Shown here in pieces: positions 40,468-49,641 of a stretch of 64,000 nucleotides of DNA. The DNA is from CAVPCZ01 sp963702445 (GTDB lineage Bacteria > Bacteroidota > Ignavibacteria > UBA10030 > UBA6906): the NCBI GenBank assembly GCA_963702445.1, contig CAVPCZ010000010.1:186001-250000 (forward strand), in the 5' to 3' direction. The notes beneath the pieces are model-generated. The model did not search any database, was not told where the DNA came from, and saw nothing but the letters and a program-made list of their open reading frames with translations. A program made the translations under genes and the position numbers. The number at the start of each line of letters is the position of its first letter. The stretch's first letter is position 1.

Positions 40468-41139
40468 TCAGCGGGAAGGAACAGCGTGTCTCCGGCGGAG
40501 AAGCGATTGTGCCACGGCCGCGGCAATGACATCGTCGTCCGCGGGTTTGATGATGAAATCGTCCACGCCGAACCGTTTCCCTGCAATCAGCACATCGCGG
40601 TCGATGCGCGTGGCATGGAAAAGAAACGGGGTTTCCACGAAGGGCGCATTGGTGCGCATCCAGAGGAAGAGATCGAAACCCAGGGCACCCTGCTCAAAAT
40701 TCACTTCTGAGACAACAATATCGGGATGTTTGCGGAGAAGAATTTCCAGGGCTTCTTCGTAGCTCCCGGCGCCAAGGAACCGGTATCCGTGCGAACGCAA
40801 CGAAGAGGCCATTTTCAACAGCACCCGCTCGTCCTGGTCCACCATCAGGACCAGCTCTCCCCGCTTCAGCACCCCGCCATGACGACCATTGCCGTTATCG
40901 ACGGGATAATTCTCGTCCCCGGAAACGGATCCATTGCCATTGCCAGATTGGCCGTTTTCATCCAGAATCCGGTCAATTTCCTCCCGGATGACAAGACAGG
41001 GCGGGTTGCCGGGGTCCAGAGCGAGCGCGAGGTCCACCGCCCGCCTCGCCGCCGGAAAACGGGCCATCCGCCGGAGATCTTCAGCACGTTCCAGATAATG
41101 CTCGATTTTCGCCTGCCGGAATTGCTCGTGCGGGGTCAT
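40468..41139 (-). CDS. TPR-like plus degenerate response-regulator receiver protein
   Basis: From ATG 41139 (GAAGG upstream) a 223-residue protein. Residues 10-60 form a TPR-like helix pair (HYLERAEDLRRMARFPAARR, ending LALDPGNPPCLV). A Gly/Asn-rich linker (about 62-88) follows, then a receiver domain (96-215) with the acidic pocket VDQDE, a conserved Lys198 in DFIIKPAD and an otherwise good fold pattern. The phosphoacceptor aspartate is replaced by Glu145 (IVVSEVNF), and the conserved Thr/Ser position reads His (FLFHATRID). It probably works without phosphorylation, for example as a protein-interaction module. No kinase or output domain is adjacent. Confidence 0.75.
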   Translation of the reverse strand: MTPHEQFRQAKIEHYLERAEDLRRMARFPAARRAVDLALALDPGNPPCLVIREEIDRILDENGQSGNGNGSVSGDENYPVDNGNGRHGGVLKRGELVLMVDQDERVLLKMASSLRSHGYRFLGAGSYEEALEILLRKHPDIVVSEVNFEQGALGFDLFLWMRTNAPFVETPFLFHATRIDRDVLIAGKRFGVDDFIIKPADDDVIAAAVAQSLLRRRHAVPSR

Positions 41140-41464
41140 GCCGCTTGCCTTCATTGGTGAATGGTGCACACAGTGATAGGGGAAGAGCGTGTACCAATCT
41201 ACCAAATCAGAAGGCGGAAGATTGTGCCGCAGATCACCTGGGAAAAACCAGCCGAAAACCCTCATCCGGGAAGGATCTCCAACCCGCATGGAGCAGTGGC
41301 ACGACCGGGCCGCAGATCACCGGAATCGTCAAAGAAACCCGGTTTTTCCGGCAAGGCTCCGGTTTCTCAGGTAGGGGGAGACTGTGCGGACATCCCAGGG
41401 GGCCCAGAGCCACGGCGATCTGTCCAAATCGACGACCTCACCCGACAGGCCGGTGGCAGCCGCC
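41140..41464. other. Non-coding gap upstream of the receiver gene
   Basis: About 325 bases with no credible gene on either strand. It contains a 13-base direct repeat, GCCGCAGATCACC, at about 41226 and 41309. Near 41338-41370 a GAAACCCGG/CCGGTTTC imperfect inverted repeat could form a terminator for uppP on the minus strand. The promoter of the receiver gene should lie here but I cannot assign it. Confidence 0.4.
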
Positions 41465-42337
41465 CTACGGTTCCAGGATCCCCTGCATCAGAAGGAGGGT
41501 CAGCACTACACCCAGGGCCAGACGGTATACGACGAAGACCATCGTGGTGTTTTTCATCAGATAGCGGAGGAGCCAGGCAATTGCGGCATAACCGGAGAGT
41601 CCGGAAACCAGTGTGGCGACGACCAGGGGCACCAGACCGAGCTGGAAGACATCCAGGCCGGCACGAACCATGGAGACGATCTTGACCAGCTCAAAAAGGC
41701 CGCTGGCCAGGACTGCGGGGATACTCAGCAGAAACGAAAAGCGTGCAGCGGCGCTGCGTGTGAACCCGAGGAAGAGCGCGGCGGTGATTGTCGTCCCGGA
41801 ACGGGAAGAGCCCGGTATCAACGCAAAGGCCTGCGCAACCCCGATGAGAAGCGCGTCGTACCACCGTACATGTTCCAGGGCGCGGACATGCCGTGCGACT
41901 TTCTCCGCCAGCCAGAGCAGTGCGGCCAGCCCCACGAGGCTGGCGATGATCACCAGCGTGCTTTTCGTCAACACACCCTCGATTGCGTGACGGAAGAAGA
42001 ACCCGACCAGCGCCACCGGAATCGTTCCGAGCACGATATACAGCCCCATGCGGCTCTCCTGCGAGAGCCCGCGTACGCCCGCACCGTTTCCGCGGCTCCG
42101 GAGGTCCCGGAGAAGAGCCACGAACATCGACCAGAGGTCCCCGCGGAAATAGAGGAGAACCGCCGTCATCGTGCCGAGTTGCATGACCGCAATAAACGCC
42201 GTCCAGGCTTCCGGATGTTCCAGGTCAATAAGACCGAGCAGTTTCCCTGCAATGGTGAGATGTGCGGTACTGCTGATCGGGAGGAATTCCGTCAGGCCCT
42301 GTATGATGCCGAGCAGGATGGCGATGAATATGTTCAC
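41465..42337 (-). CDS. uppP: Undecaprenyl-diphosphatase UppP (BacA)
   Basis: A 290-residue integral membrane enzyme dephosphorylating undecaprenyl pyrophosphate to recycle the cell-wall lipid carrier. Signature regions: GIIQGLTEFLPISSTAHLTI with the conserved (E/Q)-x3-E-type motif and PGSSRSGTTITAALFLGFTR. The start is GTG 42337, supported by AGGAG six bases upstream; the overlapping ATG reads into an immediate stop. It follows the mmd operon with a 65-base gap. Confidence 0.95.
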   Translation of the reverse strand: MNIFIAILLGIIQGLTEFLPISSTAHLTIAGKLLGLIDLEHPEAWTAFIAVMQLGTMTAVLLYFRGDLWSMFVALLRDLRSRGNGAGVRGLSQESRMGLYIVLGTIPVALVGFFFRHAIEGVLTKSTLVIIASLVGLAALLWLAEKVARHVRALEHVRWYDALLIGVAQAFALIPGSSRSGTTITAALFLGFTRSAAARFSFLLSIPAVLASGLFELVKIVSMVRAGLDVFQLGLVPLVVATLVSGLSGYAAIAWLLRYLMKNTTMVFVVYRLALGVVLTLLLMQGILEP

Positions 42338-42402
42338 ATGGTCTCCTTGGAACGGTGGAACACGGCCCGGTAGCACCGGGTATCGGCTTTACACAGCAGC
42401 GG

Positions 42403-43534
42403 TTAACCCACAATGGCAAGCAACACCCCCGCGGCAATGGCGGTTCCGATAACCCCGGCGACATTCGGTCCCATTGCATGCATCAGCAAGTAGTTCTGGG
42501 GGTTGTATTCCTGTCCCACGTTGTGGGAGACGCGCGCCGCCATCGGCACCGCGGACACTCCGGCCGAACCGATCAGCGGGTTCACCTTACCGCCGGAGAG
42601 CCTGTACATCAGCTTCCCGGCGAGGACACCACCGACGGTGGAAAAGCCGAACGCCACAATGCCGAGTCCGATGATCTTGAGGGTTTCCAGGCGCAGAAAC
42701 ACATCGGCGCCCATCGTCATCCCCACGCAGGTACCCAGGAAGAACGTGACGATATTGATCAGTTCGTTCTGGGCCATGTTGGTGAGGCGATCCACCACGC
42801 CGCTTTCGCGGAGCAGGTTCCCTCCCATCAGCATGGCCAGCAGCGGCGCCGCGGGAGGCACAATGAACACGCCGATAACGGTCACCGCGAGGGGAAAAAT
42901 GATCTTGACTTTGCGCGAGACCGGCTTCGAGGGTCTCCATGACCACGAGCGCGCTCTTTTTGCGTTGTGAGCAGCCGCATGATCGGGGGCTGGATGAGCG
43001 GCACAAGGGCCATATAGGAATAGGCGGCCACGGCGATCGGCCCCAGGAGATGGGGCGCCAGCTTCAGCGTCAGATAGATCGCGGTCGGCCCGTCGGCTCC
43101 GCCGATGATGCCTATTGCCGCGGCTTCTTTCAGGTTGAATCCCAGGGCCACGGCGGCCATCAGGGCGATGAACACGCCGAACTGTGCCGCCGCACCGAGG
43201 AGAAAGGTCTTGGGATTCGCGAGCAGCGGGCCGAAGTCCGTCATCGCCCCGATCCCCAGAAAGATGAGGGGGGGAAAATCTCCAGCTCGATCCCCTTCGA
43301 GAGATAGAAGTAGAGACCGCCGATTTCATTTCCCTGCGGCGGTGTCAGCAGCCCGCTGCCGGGCAGGTTCGCCAGAAATGCGCCCAGACCGATCGGAAGC
43401 AGCAGGAGCGGTTCAAACCCCCGCCGGATCGCCAGGTAAATGAGGATCGAGGCGATGACCAGCATGAACACCTGCCCCCAGGTGAGGGCCCAGAAACCCA
43501 TTCCCCCCAGGAATCGTTCAAGATTTTCGATCAT
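42403..43534 (-). CDS. mmdB: Na+-translocating decarboxylase beta subunit (OadB/MmdB family), three frameshifts
   Basis: The membrane subunit that decarboxylates carboxybiotin and pumps Na+. Pieces in order: FLGGMGFWALTWGQVFMLVI and PLLLLPIGLGAFLANLPGSG at the N-terminus; then MTDFGPLLANPKTFLLGAAA, the conserved IGIIGGADGPTAIYLTLKLA motif and AVAAYSYMALVPLIQPPIM; then TFFLGTCVGMTMGADVFL and the C-terminal MGPNVAGVIGTAIAAGVLL. The frame breaks at 43268-43274 (G7 run, one base short of FPPLIFLGIGAMTDF), at about 42950-42956 and at about 42926-42932. All conserved blocks are otherwise present, about 377 residues. Confidence 0.88.
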
Positions 43535-43546
43535 GATGGTGCCCCG

Positions 43547-43951
43547 TTATTCGAACACGAGCAGCGCCTGCCCGGCTTCGATCTTGTCACCAACCTTGAC
43601 CTTGATCGCTTTGATCTTTCCGGTCTGTGGAGAGGAAATGTTGGTCTTCATCTTCATGGCCTCCAGAACAAACAGCACATCGTTCTGTTTGACCGCCTGC
43701 GCCTCTTTGACAGGGATTTCCAGAATCACCCCGTTAATGGGGGATGTCAGGGTCTTCTTGTCGGCTCCCGTGGCCTTGCTTTTGGTCGCCACCGGCGAGG
43801 GGACCGCGGCAGTCGGGGGCGTGATATAGCTGTCCATGGTGCGCGGCGGCGGACGGAACGCCGGCTGGTTCTCAATCACTTCGTCGTCCTGCACCACCTC
43901 CACATCCACTTCGTACCGCTTGCCGTTGACGGTAATCATCAGTTTCTTCAT
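43547..43951 (-). CDS. mmdC: Biotin carrier subunit of methylmalonyl-CoA decarboxylase
   Basis: A 134-residue biotinyl-domain protein. It starts MKKLMITVNGKRYEVDVEVV, then a Pro/Ala-rich linker (residues 30-65), then a C-terminal biotinyl domain TLTSPINGVILEIPVKEAQA and the biotinylation motif VLEAMKMKTNI, in which the lysine between the methionines is modified. Its ATG overlaps the stop of the OadG gene (ATGA) once the frameshift there is corrected; as read, the two look fused. It moves CO2 between the carboxyltransferase (MmdA) and the membrane subunit (MmdB). Confidence 0.9.
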   Translation of the reverse strand: MKKLMITVNGKRYEVDVEVVQDDEVIENQPAFRPPPRTMDSYITPPTAAVPSPVATKSKATGADKKTLTSPINGVILEIPVKEAQAVKQNDVLFVLEAMKMKTNISSPQTGKIKAIKVKVGDKIEAGQALLVFE

Positions 43952-44302
43952 GACGTGCTTTTCCTTTTTGCGATTGCGTGGGATGCCATAATGTTCAGTC
44001 TGCCGGTCACGGCCCAGGCCTGGCCCGGACCGGGCGAGAGAAAGGTGATACGCTTTATCGTCACCCGTTTTCTTATTGCTGCGCGTTGCGGCGGCGGCGA
44101 TGACGGCGACGATCTCATCATTCATCTCGTCATCGACCTGGCGCGTCTCCACTTTCTGCGCATACGTTCTGATCTTGCGGGCGTTCAGTTTTTCGTCGGC
44201 CCATTTCATCACCCAGATCATCCCGGCGAGGAAGCTGAGCGCCGTCAGGGTTACCGCCATCCCGACCGCGAGCAGCAGGAGGCTTTCCACGAATCGTTCC
44301 AT
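43948..44302 (-). CDS. mmdD: OadG/MmdD-family small membrane subunit, one frameshift
   Basis: ATG 44302, with AAGGAG upstream, begins MERFVESLLLLAVGMAVTLT, one TM helix, followed by the charged KWADEKLNARKIRTY region, a central acidic stretch and the OadG-typical C-terminus after YHLSLARSGPG. One extra base at about 44013-44020 hides the true end; correction gives WAVTGRLNIMASHAIAKRK and a TGA overlapping the next ATG. About 117 residues. It anchors and stabilises the decarboxylase complex. Confidence 0.82.
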
Positions 44303-44324
44303 ACAGCGTACTCCTTGCGATCAA

Positions 44325-45878
44325 TTACAGGGGGATGAGTCCGTGTTTCTTCTGCGGCCTGAGGTCGCGTTTGTTGCGCAGCGATTCGAGGGCCACGGAA
44401 AGGTACGCCCGGGTCTTTTTCGGCTCGATGACGGCATCCACCATGCCGCGCTTCGCCGCCTCGTACGGTGTGGAAAACTGCTCCCTGTACCCGGCAATCA
44501 GCTCGCGCCGTTTCGACTGGGGATCCGCCGCATTCTTGATCTCGCTGCGGAACAGGACATTCACCGCACCCTCCGCACCCATGACGGCGATTTCGGATGT
44601 CGGCCAGGCGGCAACACGGTCCGCCCCCAGCGCCTTGGCGCACATCGCAAGATAGGCTCCCCCGTAGGCTTTCCGGATCACCACGGAGATTTTCGGCACG
44701 GTCGCGGCGGAGAAGGAGAAGAGCATTTTCGCGCCATGGCGGATGATGCCGCCGAATTCCTGTTCCACCCCCGGCAGGAAACCGGGCACATCCACAAAAC
44801 TGATCAGCGGAATGTTGAAGGCATTACAGAAGCGGATAAACCGGGAGGCCTTGTCCGATGCGTCGATATCGATGGCCCCGAACTTCTCGCACGGCTGGTT
44901 GGCGACAATCCCCACGACACGACCGTTCAACCGGGCAAAGGCGACAATGATGTTCTTCGCGTAGTGGCTGTGCACCTCGAACATCGTTCCCGGGTCAAAG
45001 ACCCGGTTGAGGATTTCGAACATGTTGTACGGATCACGTGAGTCATCCGGAACAACGCTGTTCAGCCCTTCATCTTCGATCATCATCAGCTCACCGGTCC
45101 CGGCGGACGGCGGGTCTTCGGTGTTGTTGCTGGGAAGATAGCCGAGCAGGGTCTGGACGATCTCCACGGCGTCGGCATCGTCCCGGGCGATGAAGTGCAC
45201 GTTCCCGCTCTGCGCCGCCTGTGCATGCGCACCGCCCAGTGCTTCCGCCGATATGGTCTCCCCCGTTGCCTCCTTGATCACCTCCGGGCCGGCAATGAAC
45301 ATCTGTCCGGTGCCCTTCACCATCACAATGAAGTCCATCAGCGCCGGCGAGTACGCGGCCCCTCCCGCGCAGGGACCTGCGATAATGGAAATCTGCGGCA
45401 CGACGCCCGACAGCAGGGTGTTGTAATAGAAGATGCGTCCGTATCCCTGGAGCGAGTCAACGCCCTCCTGGATGCGCGCACCGCCGCTGTCATTGATTGC
45501 CACGTACGGCGCTCCGGCCTTGAGAGCCATTTCCATGATTTCACAGATTTTCCAGGCGTGCATCAGGCCCACACTTCCACCCATGACCGTAAAATCCTGC
45601 GAGGAGGCATAGACCAGCCGTCCGCGAATGGCCCCCAGCCCCGTTACCACGCCGTCCGAGGGAAGGTCGCGGCCGGCCATGCCGAATGAAGTGGAATGGT
45701 GCTCGATGAAGCGGAACAGCTCATCATAGAAGCCGTTATCATAGAGGAGATGGAGCCGTTCGTGAGCCGTCATCTTGCTGGCATTGTGCTGAGCCTCGAT
45801 GCGCTCTTTGCCTCCGCCCAGGTTCACATGGGCGTTTTTTTCCCTGAGGTGCTGAAGTTTCTCAATAACTGTCGACAT
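44325..45878 (-). CDS. mmdA: Methylmalonyl-CoA decarboxylase / acyl-CoA carboxyltransferase alpha subunit
   Basis: A 517-residue carboxyltransferase with two crotonase-like halves. Motifs: GVVTGLGAIRGRLVYASSQD, GGSVGLMHAWKICEIMEMAL, APYVAINDSGGARIQEGVDS, PQISIIAGPCAGGAAYSPAL in the first half and FVDVPGFLPGVEQEFGGIIR, PKISVVIRKAYGGAYLAMCA in the second, which form the two oxyanion holes for CoA-ester and biotin. It transfers the carboxyl group of (S)-methylmalonyl-CoA to biotin. The same fold occurs in propionyl-CoA carboxylase, so direction is inferred from the neighbouring membrane subunits, which make a Na+-pumping decarboxylase more likely. Confidence 0.92.
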   Translation of the reverse strand: MSTVIEKLQHLREKNAHVNLGGGKERIEAQHNASKMTAHERLHLLYDNGFYDELFRFIEHHSTSFGMAGRDLPSDGVVTGLGAIRGRLVYASSQDFTVMGGSVGLMHAWKICEIMEMALKAGAPYVAINDSGGARIQEGVDSLQGYGRIFYYNTLLSGVVPQISIIAGPCAGGAAYSPALMDFIVMVKGTGQMFIAGPEVIKEATGETISAEALGGAHAQAAQSGNVHFIARDDADAVEIVQTLLGYLPSNNTEDPPSAGTGELMMIEDEGLNSVVPDDSRDPYNMFEILNRVFDPGTMFEVHSHYAKNIIVAFARLNGRVVGIVANQPCEKFGAIDIDASDKASRFIRFCNAFNIPLISFVDVPGFLPGVEQEFGGIIRHGAKMLFSFSAATVPKISVVIRKAYGGAYLAMCAKALGADRVAAWPTSEIAVMGAEGAVNVLFRSEIKNAADPQSKRRELIAGYREQFSTPYEAAKRGMVDAVIEPKKTRAYLSVALESLRNKRDLRPQKKHGLIPL

Positions 45879-45908
45879 GGAGTTGTTCCTGAACGTGATG
45901 GAAAACCG

Positions 45909-46314
45909 CTATTCCCCGGCACAGAGTTCCGTCAGCACGCCGTGCGTTGATTTCGGGTGGACAAAGGCGATCTGCGAGACCTTCCGCCCCCCGGCGCGGG
46001 ACGGTATCGATAAGCTGCACGCCGGCGGCCTGAAGATCGCGAAGCGAAGCCGGAAGGTCCGCAACCGCAAACGCAATATGATGGACCCCTTCCCCCCTCT
46101 TTTCGATGAACTTGCCGATCGGCCCCTCCGGGGCCGTGGACTCCAGCAGTTCGATTTTTGTCCGGCCCACCCTGAAAAAGGCGGTGCGCACCTTCTGCTC
46201 GGCAACCTCTTCAAGGGCATAACATGCCGTGCCGAGCAACTGCTCGTACACACGAATGGCCTGGTCCAGATTCTTCACCGCAATGCCGATATGCTCTATG
46301 TGTGTTGGTGTCAT
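45909..46314 (-). CDS. mce: Methylmalonyl-CoA epimerase, one frameshift
   Basis: A VOC-fold epimerase interconverting (R)- and (S)-methylmalonyl-CoA. ATG 46314 overlaps the meaB stop (ATGA) and begins MTPTHIEHIGIAVKNLDQAI, with metal ligands in IEHIGIAV and GEGVHHIAFAV. At 45987-45992 a six-base C run (G on the coding strand) has one base too many; correction gives RKVSQIAFVHPKSTHGVLTE with the third ligand region and a stop at 45909. About 134 residues, normal for the family. Confidence 0.88.
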
Positions 46315-47462
46315 GGCGAAGTCCGCTCCGGTCGTTGTTCGATGGCCTGCAGCAGCCGACGGACGGCTGTCGCCGCAGTCATGGTGCCCCCGAGCACTGC
46401 ACGTTCGACCTCCGGGAGAATCCGTTGAACGCGGGGCTCCGTGAAAAACCGTGTATGAAGGTGTTCTTCCACCATGCTGTGGACCCATTCCAGCATCTGT
46501 GTATTGCGTCGTGCCGCAAGCGTTCCCGCCGCCCCGGTCGTGCCGCGGAACTTCTCCACGCACTCCCAGACCGCCGGCACACCGTCGCCGGTGAGCGCGG
46601 AACAGACCTGCACGGGAGTGCTCCATCCCTGTGTGGCGGGCGCAAGGTAGTGCAGGGCGCGGGTATAGTCGACCCGCAGCGCCTCCGCACGAATGCGGTT
46701 CTCACCGTCTGCCTTGTTGATGACCACCAGGTCCGCCAGCTCCATCACGCCTTTCTTGATCCCCTGCAATTCATCCCCCGCTCCTGTGATGAGCAGGAGA
46801 AGAAAGAAATCCACCATCGAGCGCACGGTGATCTCGCTCTGCCCCACGCCCATGGTCTCGATGAGCACCACGTCGTACCCCGCGGCTTCGCACAGCAGCA
46901 TCGACTCGCGGGTTTTGCGCGCCACCCCTCCCAGGGTTCCGCCGGAGGGGGAAGGGCGGATGAAACAGAGAGGATCGCGGGAGAGTTTTTCCATCCGGGT
47001 TTTGTCGCCCAGGACGCTTCCATGCGTCACGCTGCTGCTCGGGTCAACCGCCAGTACCGCAACGCGGTGTCCGGAAGCGGTGAGGAAACACCCCAGGGAT
47101 TCGATAAACGTGCTCTTCCCTGCTCCGGGAACTCCGGTGATCCCCGCGCGAACCGCCTTGCCCGTAAAGGGGAGGAGGTTTTGGAGGACCTCCTGCGCCA
47201 GCTCCTGATGGGCGGGAGCGTTGCTTTCGATCAGCGTGATGGCCCGGGCAAGGACCACACGGTCACCCGCACGCACTCCGTTCACATATTCCTCCACACC
47301 CAGGGAAACGCGCCTGGGAGGTGGAATTCCTCCCGGGTGTTCCGCGCCCGCGGATGCCTGCAGGCCATCATGCCCTCCCTCCACCCCCTGCCTGATGCTC
47401 GTGGCAAACGTGCCCATGGGATCGGCGGGAACCCACTCGGGTTTCCTGTCCTTCGCCGGCAT
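46311..47462 (-). CDS. meaB: Methylmalonyl-CoA mutase-associated GTPase MeaB
   Basis: A 383-residue G3E GTPase that loads and protects adenosylcobalamin in methylmalonyl-CoA mutase. Motifs: ITGVPGAGKSTFIESLG (Walker A), VLAVDPSSSVTHGSVLGDKT, the metal-switch area DPLCFIRPSPSGGTLGGVAR, VVLIETMGVGQSEITV, and NKADGEN (G4). ATG 47462 is one base after the mutB stop; the frame extends further upstream inside mutB but is not homologous. It differs from the start of many MeaB proteins by a longer N-terminal segment of about 60 residues. Confidence 0.93.
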   Translation of the reverse strand: MPAKDRKPEWVPADPMGTFATSIRQGVEGGHDGLQASAGAEHPGGIPPPRRVSLGVEEYVNGVRAGDRVVLARAITLIESNAPAHQELAQEVLQNLLPFTGKAVRAGITGVPGAGKSTFIESLGCFLTASGHRVAVLAVDPSSSVTHGSVLGDKTRMEKLSRDPLCFIRPSPSGGTLGGVARKTRESMLLCEAAGYDVVLIETMGVGQSEITVRSMVDFFLLLLITGAGDELQGIKKGVMELADLVVINKADGENRIRAEALRVDYTRALHYLAPATQGWSTPVQVCSALTGDGVPAVWECVEKFRGTTGAAGTLAARRNTQMLEWVHSMVEEHLHTRFFTEPRVQRILPEVERAVLGGTMTAATAVRRLLQAIEQRPERTSP

Positions 47463-47463
47463 T

Positions 47464-49641
47464 CTATGCGATCCTGCGTTGAAGTTCTTCGAGCATGTTT
47501 TTCGCGGCGACGGGAATAACCGTGCCGGGTCCGAAGATGGCCGCCGCACCGTTCGCACGCAGATACTCGTAGTCCTGCGCCGGAATCACCCCTCCGACCA
47601 CGACGAGAATGTCCGAACGGCCCAGCTTCTTCAGTTCGGCGACGAGCTGCGGGAGCAGGGTTTTGTGCCCGCCCGCAAGCGAGCTCATGCCGACGAAGTG
47701 GACATCGTTTTCCACCGCCTGACGGGCCGTCTCTTCAGGAGTCTGAAAGAGCGGTCCGACATCCACATCGAATCCCAGGTCGGCAAACGCTGTGGCAATA
47801 ACTTTTGCACCGCGATCGTGCCCGTCCTGTCCCATCTTTGCAACGAGAATGCGGGGACGGCGTCCCTCCTGCTGCGCGATCCGGTCGGCAAGTGCGCGGA
47901 CATCATGGATTTCATCTTTCACGGCAAACTCGCTGCTATAGACACCGGCAATGGTGCGAATGACCGCCTTGTGGCGGCCCCACACCTGTTCAAGAGCTGC
48001 GGAAATCTCACCAAGGGTTGCGCGCGCGCGGGCGGCATCAATCGCCAGGGCAAGAAGATTCCCCTCTCCCGTTTCCGCTGATGCGCTCAGCGCGGCAAGC
48101 GTCGCCCGGACGCGGGCGTCATCCCGATCTGCACGGAGCAGTGCCAGCCGGCGGATCTGCGCCTCGCGGACGGCGGAATTGTCCACTTCCAGGATTTCCA
48201 GGGGGTCTTCCTTCGCGAGCCGGTACCTGTTGACCCCCACAATCGTCTCGCCCCCGGAGTCGATGCGCGCCTGGCGCCGCGCGGCGGCTTCCTCAATGCG
48301 CATCTTCGGCACTCCGGTCTCAATGGCCCTGGCCATACCCCCGAGCGATTCAATCTCCTGCATGTGTGCCCAGGCCCGGTGTGCCAGCGCATGCGTGAGA
48401 TATTCCACGTAGTAGGAGCCGCCCCAGGGATCAATCACACGGCAGATGCCCGTTTCATCCTGCAGGTAGAGCTGCGTGTTGCGTGCGATGCGTGCGGAGA
48501 AATCGGTGGGAAGGGCGATGGCTTCATCGAGTGAGTTCGTATGCAGGGATTGCGTGTGCCCCAGCACGGCAGCCATTGCTTCGATGCAGGTCCGCGCCAC
48601 ATTGTTGAACGGATCCTGTTCCGTCAGGCTCCATCCGGACGTCTGCGAGTGGGTCCGCAACGCCATGGATTTGGGATCACGGGGATGGAACTGCTTGATG
48701 AGTTTCGCCCAGAGCAAACGTGCGGCCCGCATTTTGGCGACTTCCATGAAGAAATTCATGCCGATCGCCCAGAAGAACGAAAGCCGCGGCGCGAATGCAT
48801 CGATATCGATCCCGGCATTGATGCCCGTGCGCACATACTCCAATCCGTCGGCCAGGGTGTACCCCATCTCCAGGTCGGCCGTCGCCCCCGCCTCCTGCAT
48901 ATGATAGCCCGAAATGCTGATGCAGTTGAATTTCGGCATCCGTTTCGACGTGAAGGCGAAAATGTCCGCGATGATGCGCATGGATGGGGAGGGCGGGTAG
49001 ATGTACGTGTTCCGCACCATGTACTCTTTAAGAATGTCGTTCTGAATCGTCCCCGCAAGCCGCTCCAGGGAAACCCCCTGCTCCTCCGCCGCGACGATGT
49101 AGAACGCCAGAACGGGCAGGACCGCGCCGTTCATGGTCATCGATACGGACATCCTGTCCAGCGGAATGCCGTCGAACAGGATGTTCATGTCCAGGATCGA
49201 ATCCACGGCGACACCGGCTTTGCCGACATCCCCCACAACCCGGGGGTGGTCCGAATCGTATCCCCGGTGCGTTGCCAGGTCAAAAGCGATCGACAATCCC
49301 TTCTGACCGGCGGCAAGGTTCCGCCTGTAAAACGCGTTGCTCTCTTCCGCGGTGGAGAAACCGGCATACTGCCGTACGGTCCAGGGCTGCACGGCGTACA
49401 TCGTCGCATACGGCCCGCGCAGGAAGGGAGGAATGCCGGCCGTGAAGCCCAGATGCTCCATCCCGGCAAGGTCTTCAGAGGTGTACAACGGCTTCACATC
49501 AATCTGCTCGGTGGTCTTCCAGATCAACTCCTCCGGCATACGGCCGGCTTCGCGATCAACACGTTTGCTCCAGGTGTGGAGGTCCGCCGGATGGACCGTG
49601 CGGCGGATGTTGAGTTTCGTGAAATCCGGACTCTTTCTCAT
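47464..49641 (-). CDS. mutB: Methylmalonyl-CoA mutase large (alpha) subunit
   Basis: A 725-residue catalytic subunit of the adenosylcobalamin-dependent mutase interconverting succinyl-CoA and (R)-methylmalonyl-CoA. The TIM-barrel half has LYTSEDLAGMEHLGF, GIPPFLRGPYATMYAVQPWT and RQYAGFSTAEESNAFYRRNL, and TDFSARIARNTQLYLQDETG. The C-terminal B12 domain has AKMGQDGHDRGAKVIATAFA, the base-off/His-on DxHxxG motif. The start overlaps the mutA stop as ATGA. The gene is intact. Confidence 0.96.
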   Translation of the reverse strand: MRKSPDFTKLNIRRTVHPADLHTWSKRVDREAGRMPEELIWKTTEQIDVKPLYTSEDLAGMEHLGFTAGIPPFLRGPYATMYAVQPWTVRQYAGFSTAEESNAFYRRNLAAGQKGLSIAFDLATHRGYDSDHPRVVGDVGKAGVAVDSILDMNILFDGIPLDRMSVSMTMNGAVLPVLAFYIVAAEEQGVSLERLAGTIQNDILKEYMVRNTYIYPPSPSMRIIADIFAFTSKRMPKFNCISISGYHMQEAGATADLEMGYTLADGLEYVRTGINAGIDIDAFAPRLSFFWAIGMNFFMEVAKMRAARLLWAKLIKQFHPRDPKSMALRTHSQTSGWSLTEQDPFNNVARTCIEAMAAVLGHTQSLHTNSLDEAIALPTDFSARIARNTQLYLQDETGICRVIDPWGGSYYVEYLTHALAHRAWAHMQEIESLGGMARAIETGVPKMRIEEAAARRQARIDSGGETIVGVNRYRLAKEDPLEILEVDNSAVREAQIRRLALLRADRDDARVRATLAALSASAETGEGNLLALAIDAARARATLGEISAALEQVWGRHKAVIRTIAGVYSSEFAVKDEIHDVRALADRIAQQEGRRPRILVAKMGQDGHDRGAKVIATAFADLGFDVDVGPLFQTPEETARQAVENDVHFVGMSSLAGGHKTLLPQLVAELKKLGRSDILVVVGGVIPAQDYEYLRANGAAAIFGPGTVIPVAAKNMLEELQRRIA

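Noticed and set aside
43547..44302. Apparent OadG-biotin carrier fusion
   Set aside because: One extra base removes the OadG stop; the corrected OadG frame ends in a TGA overlapping the carrier ATG, as in normal operons.
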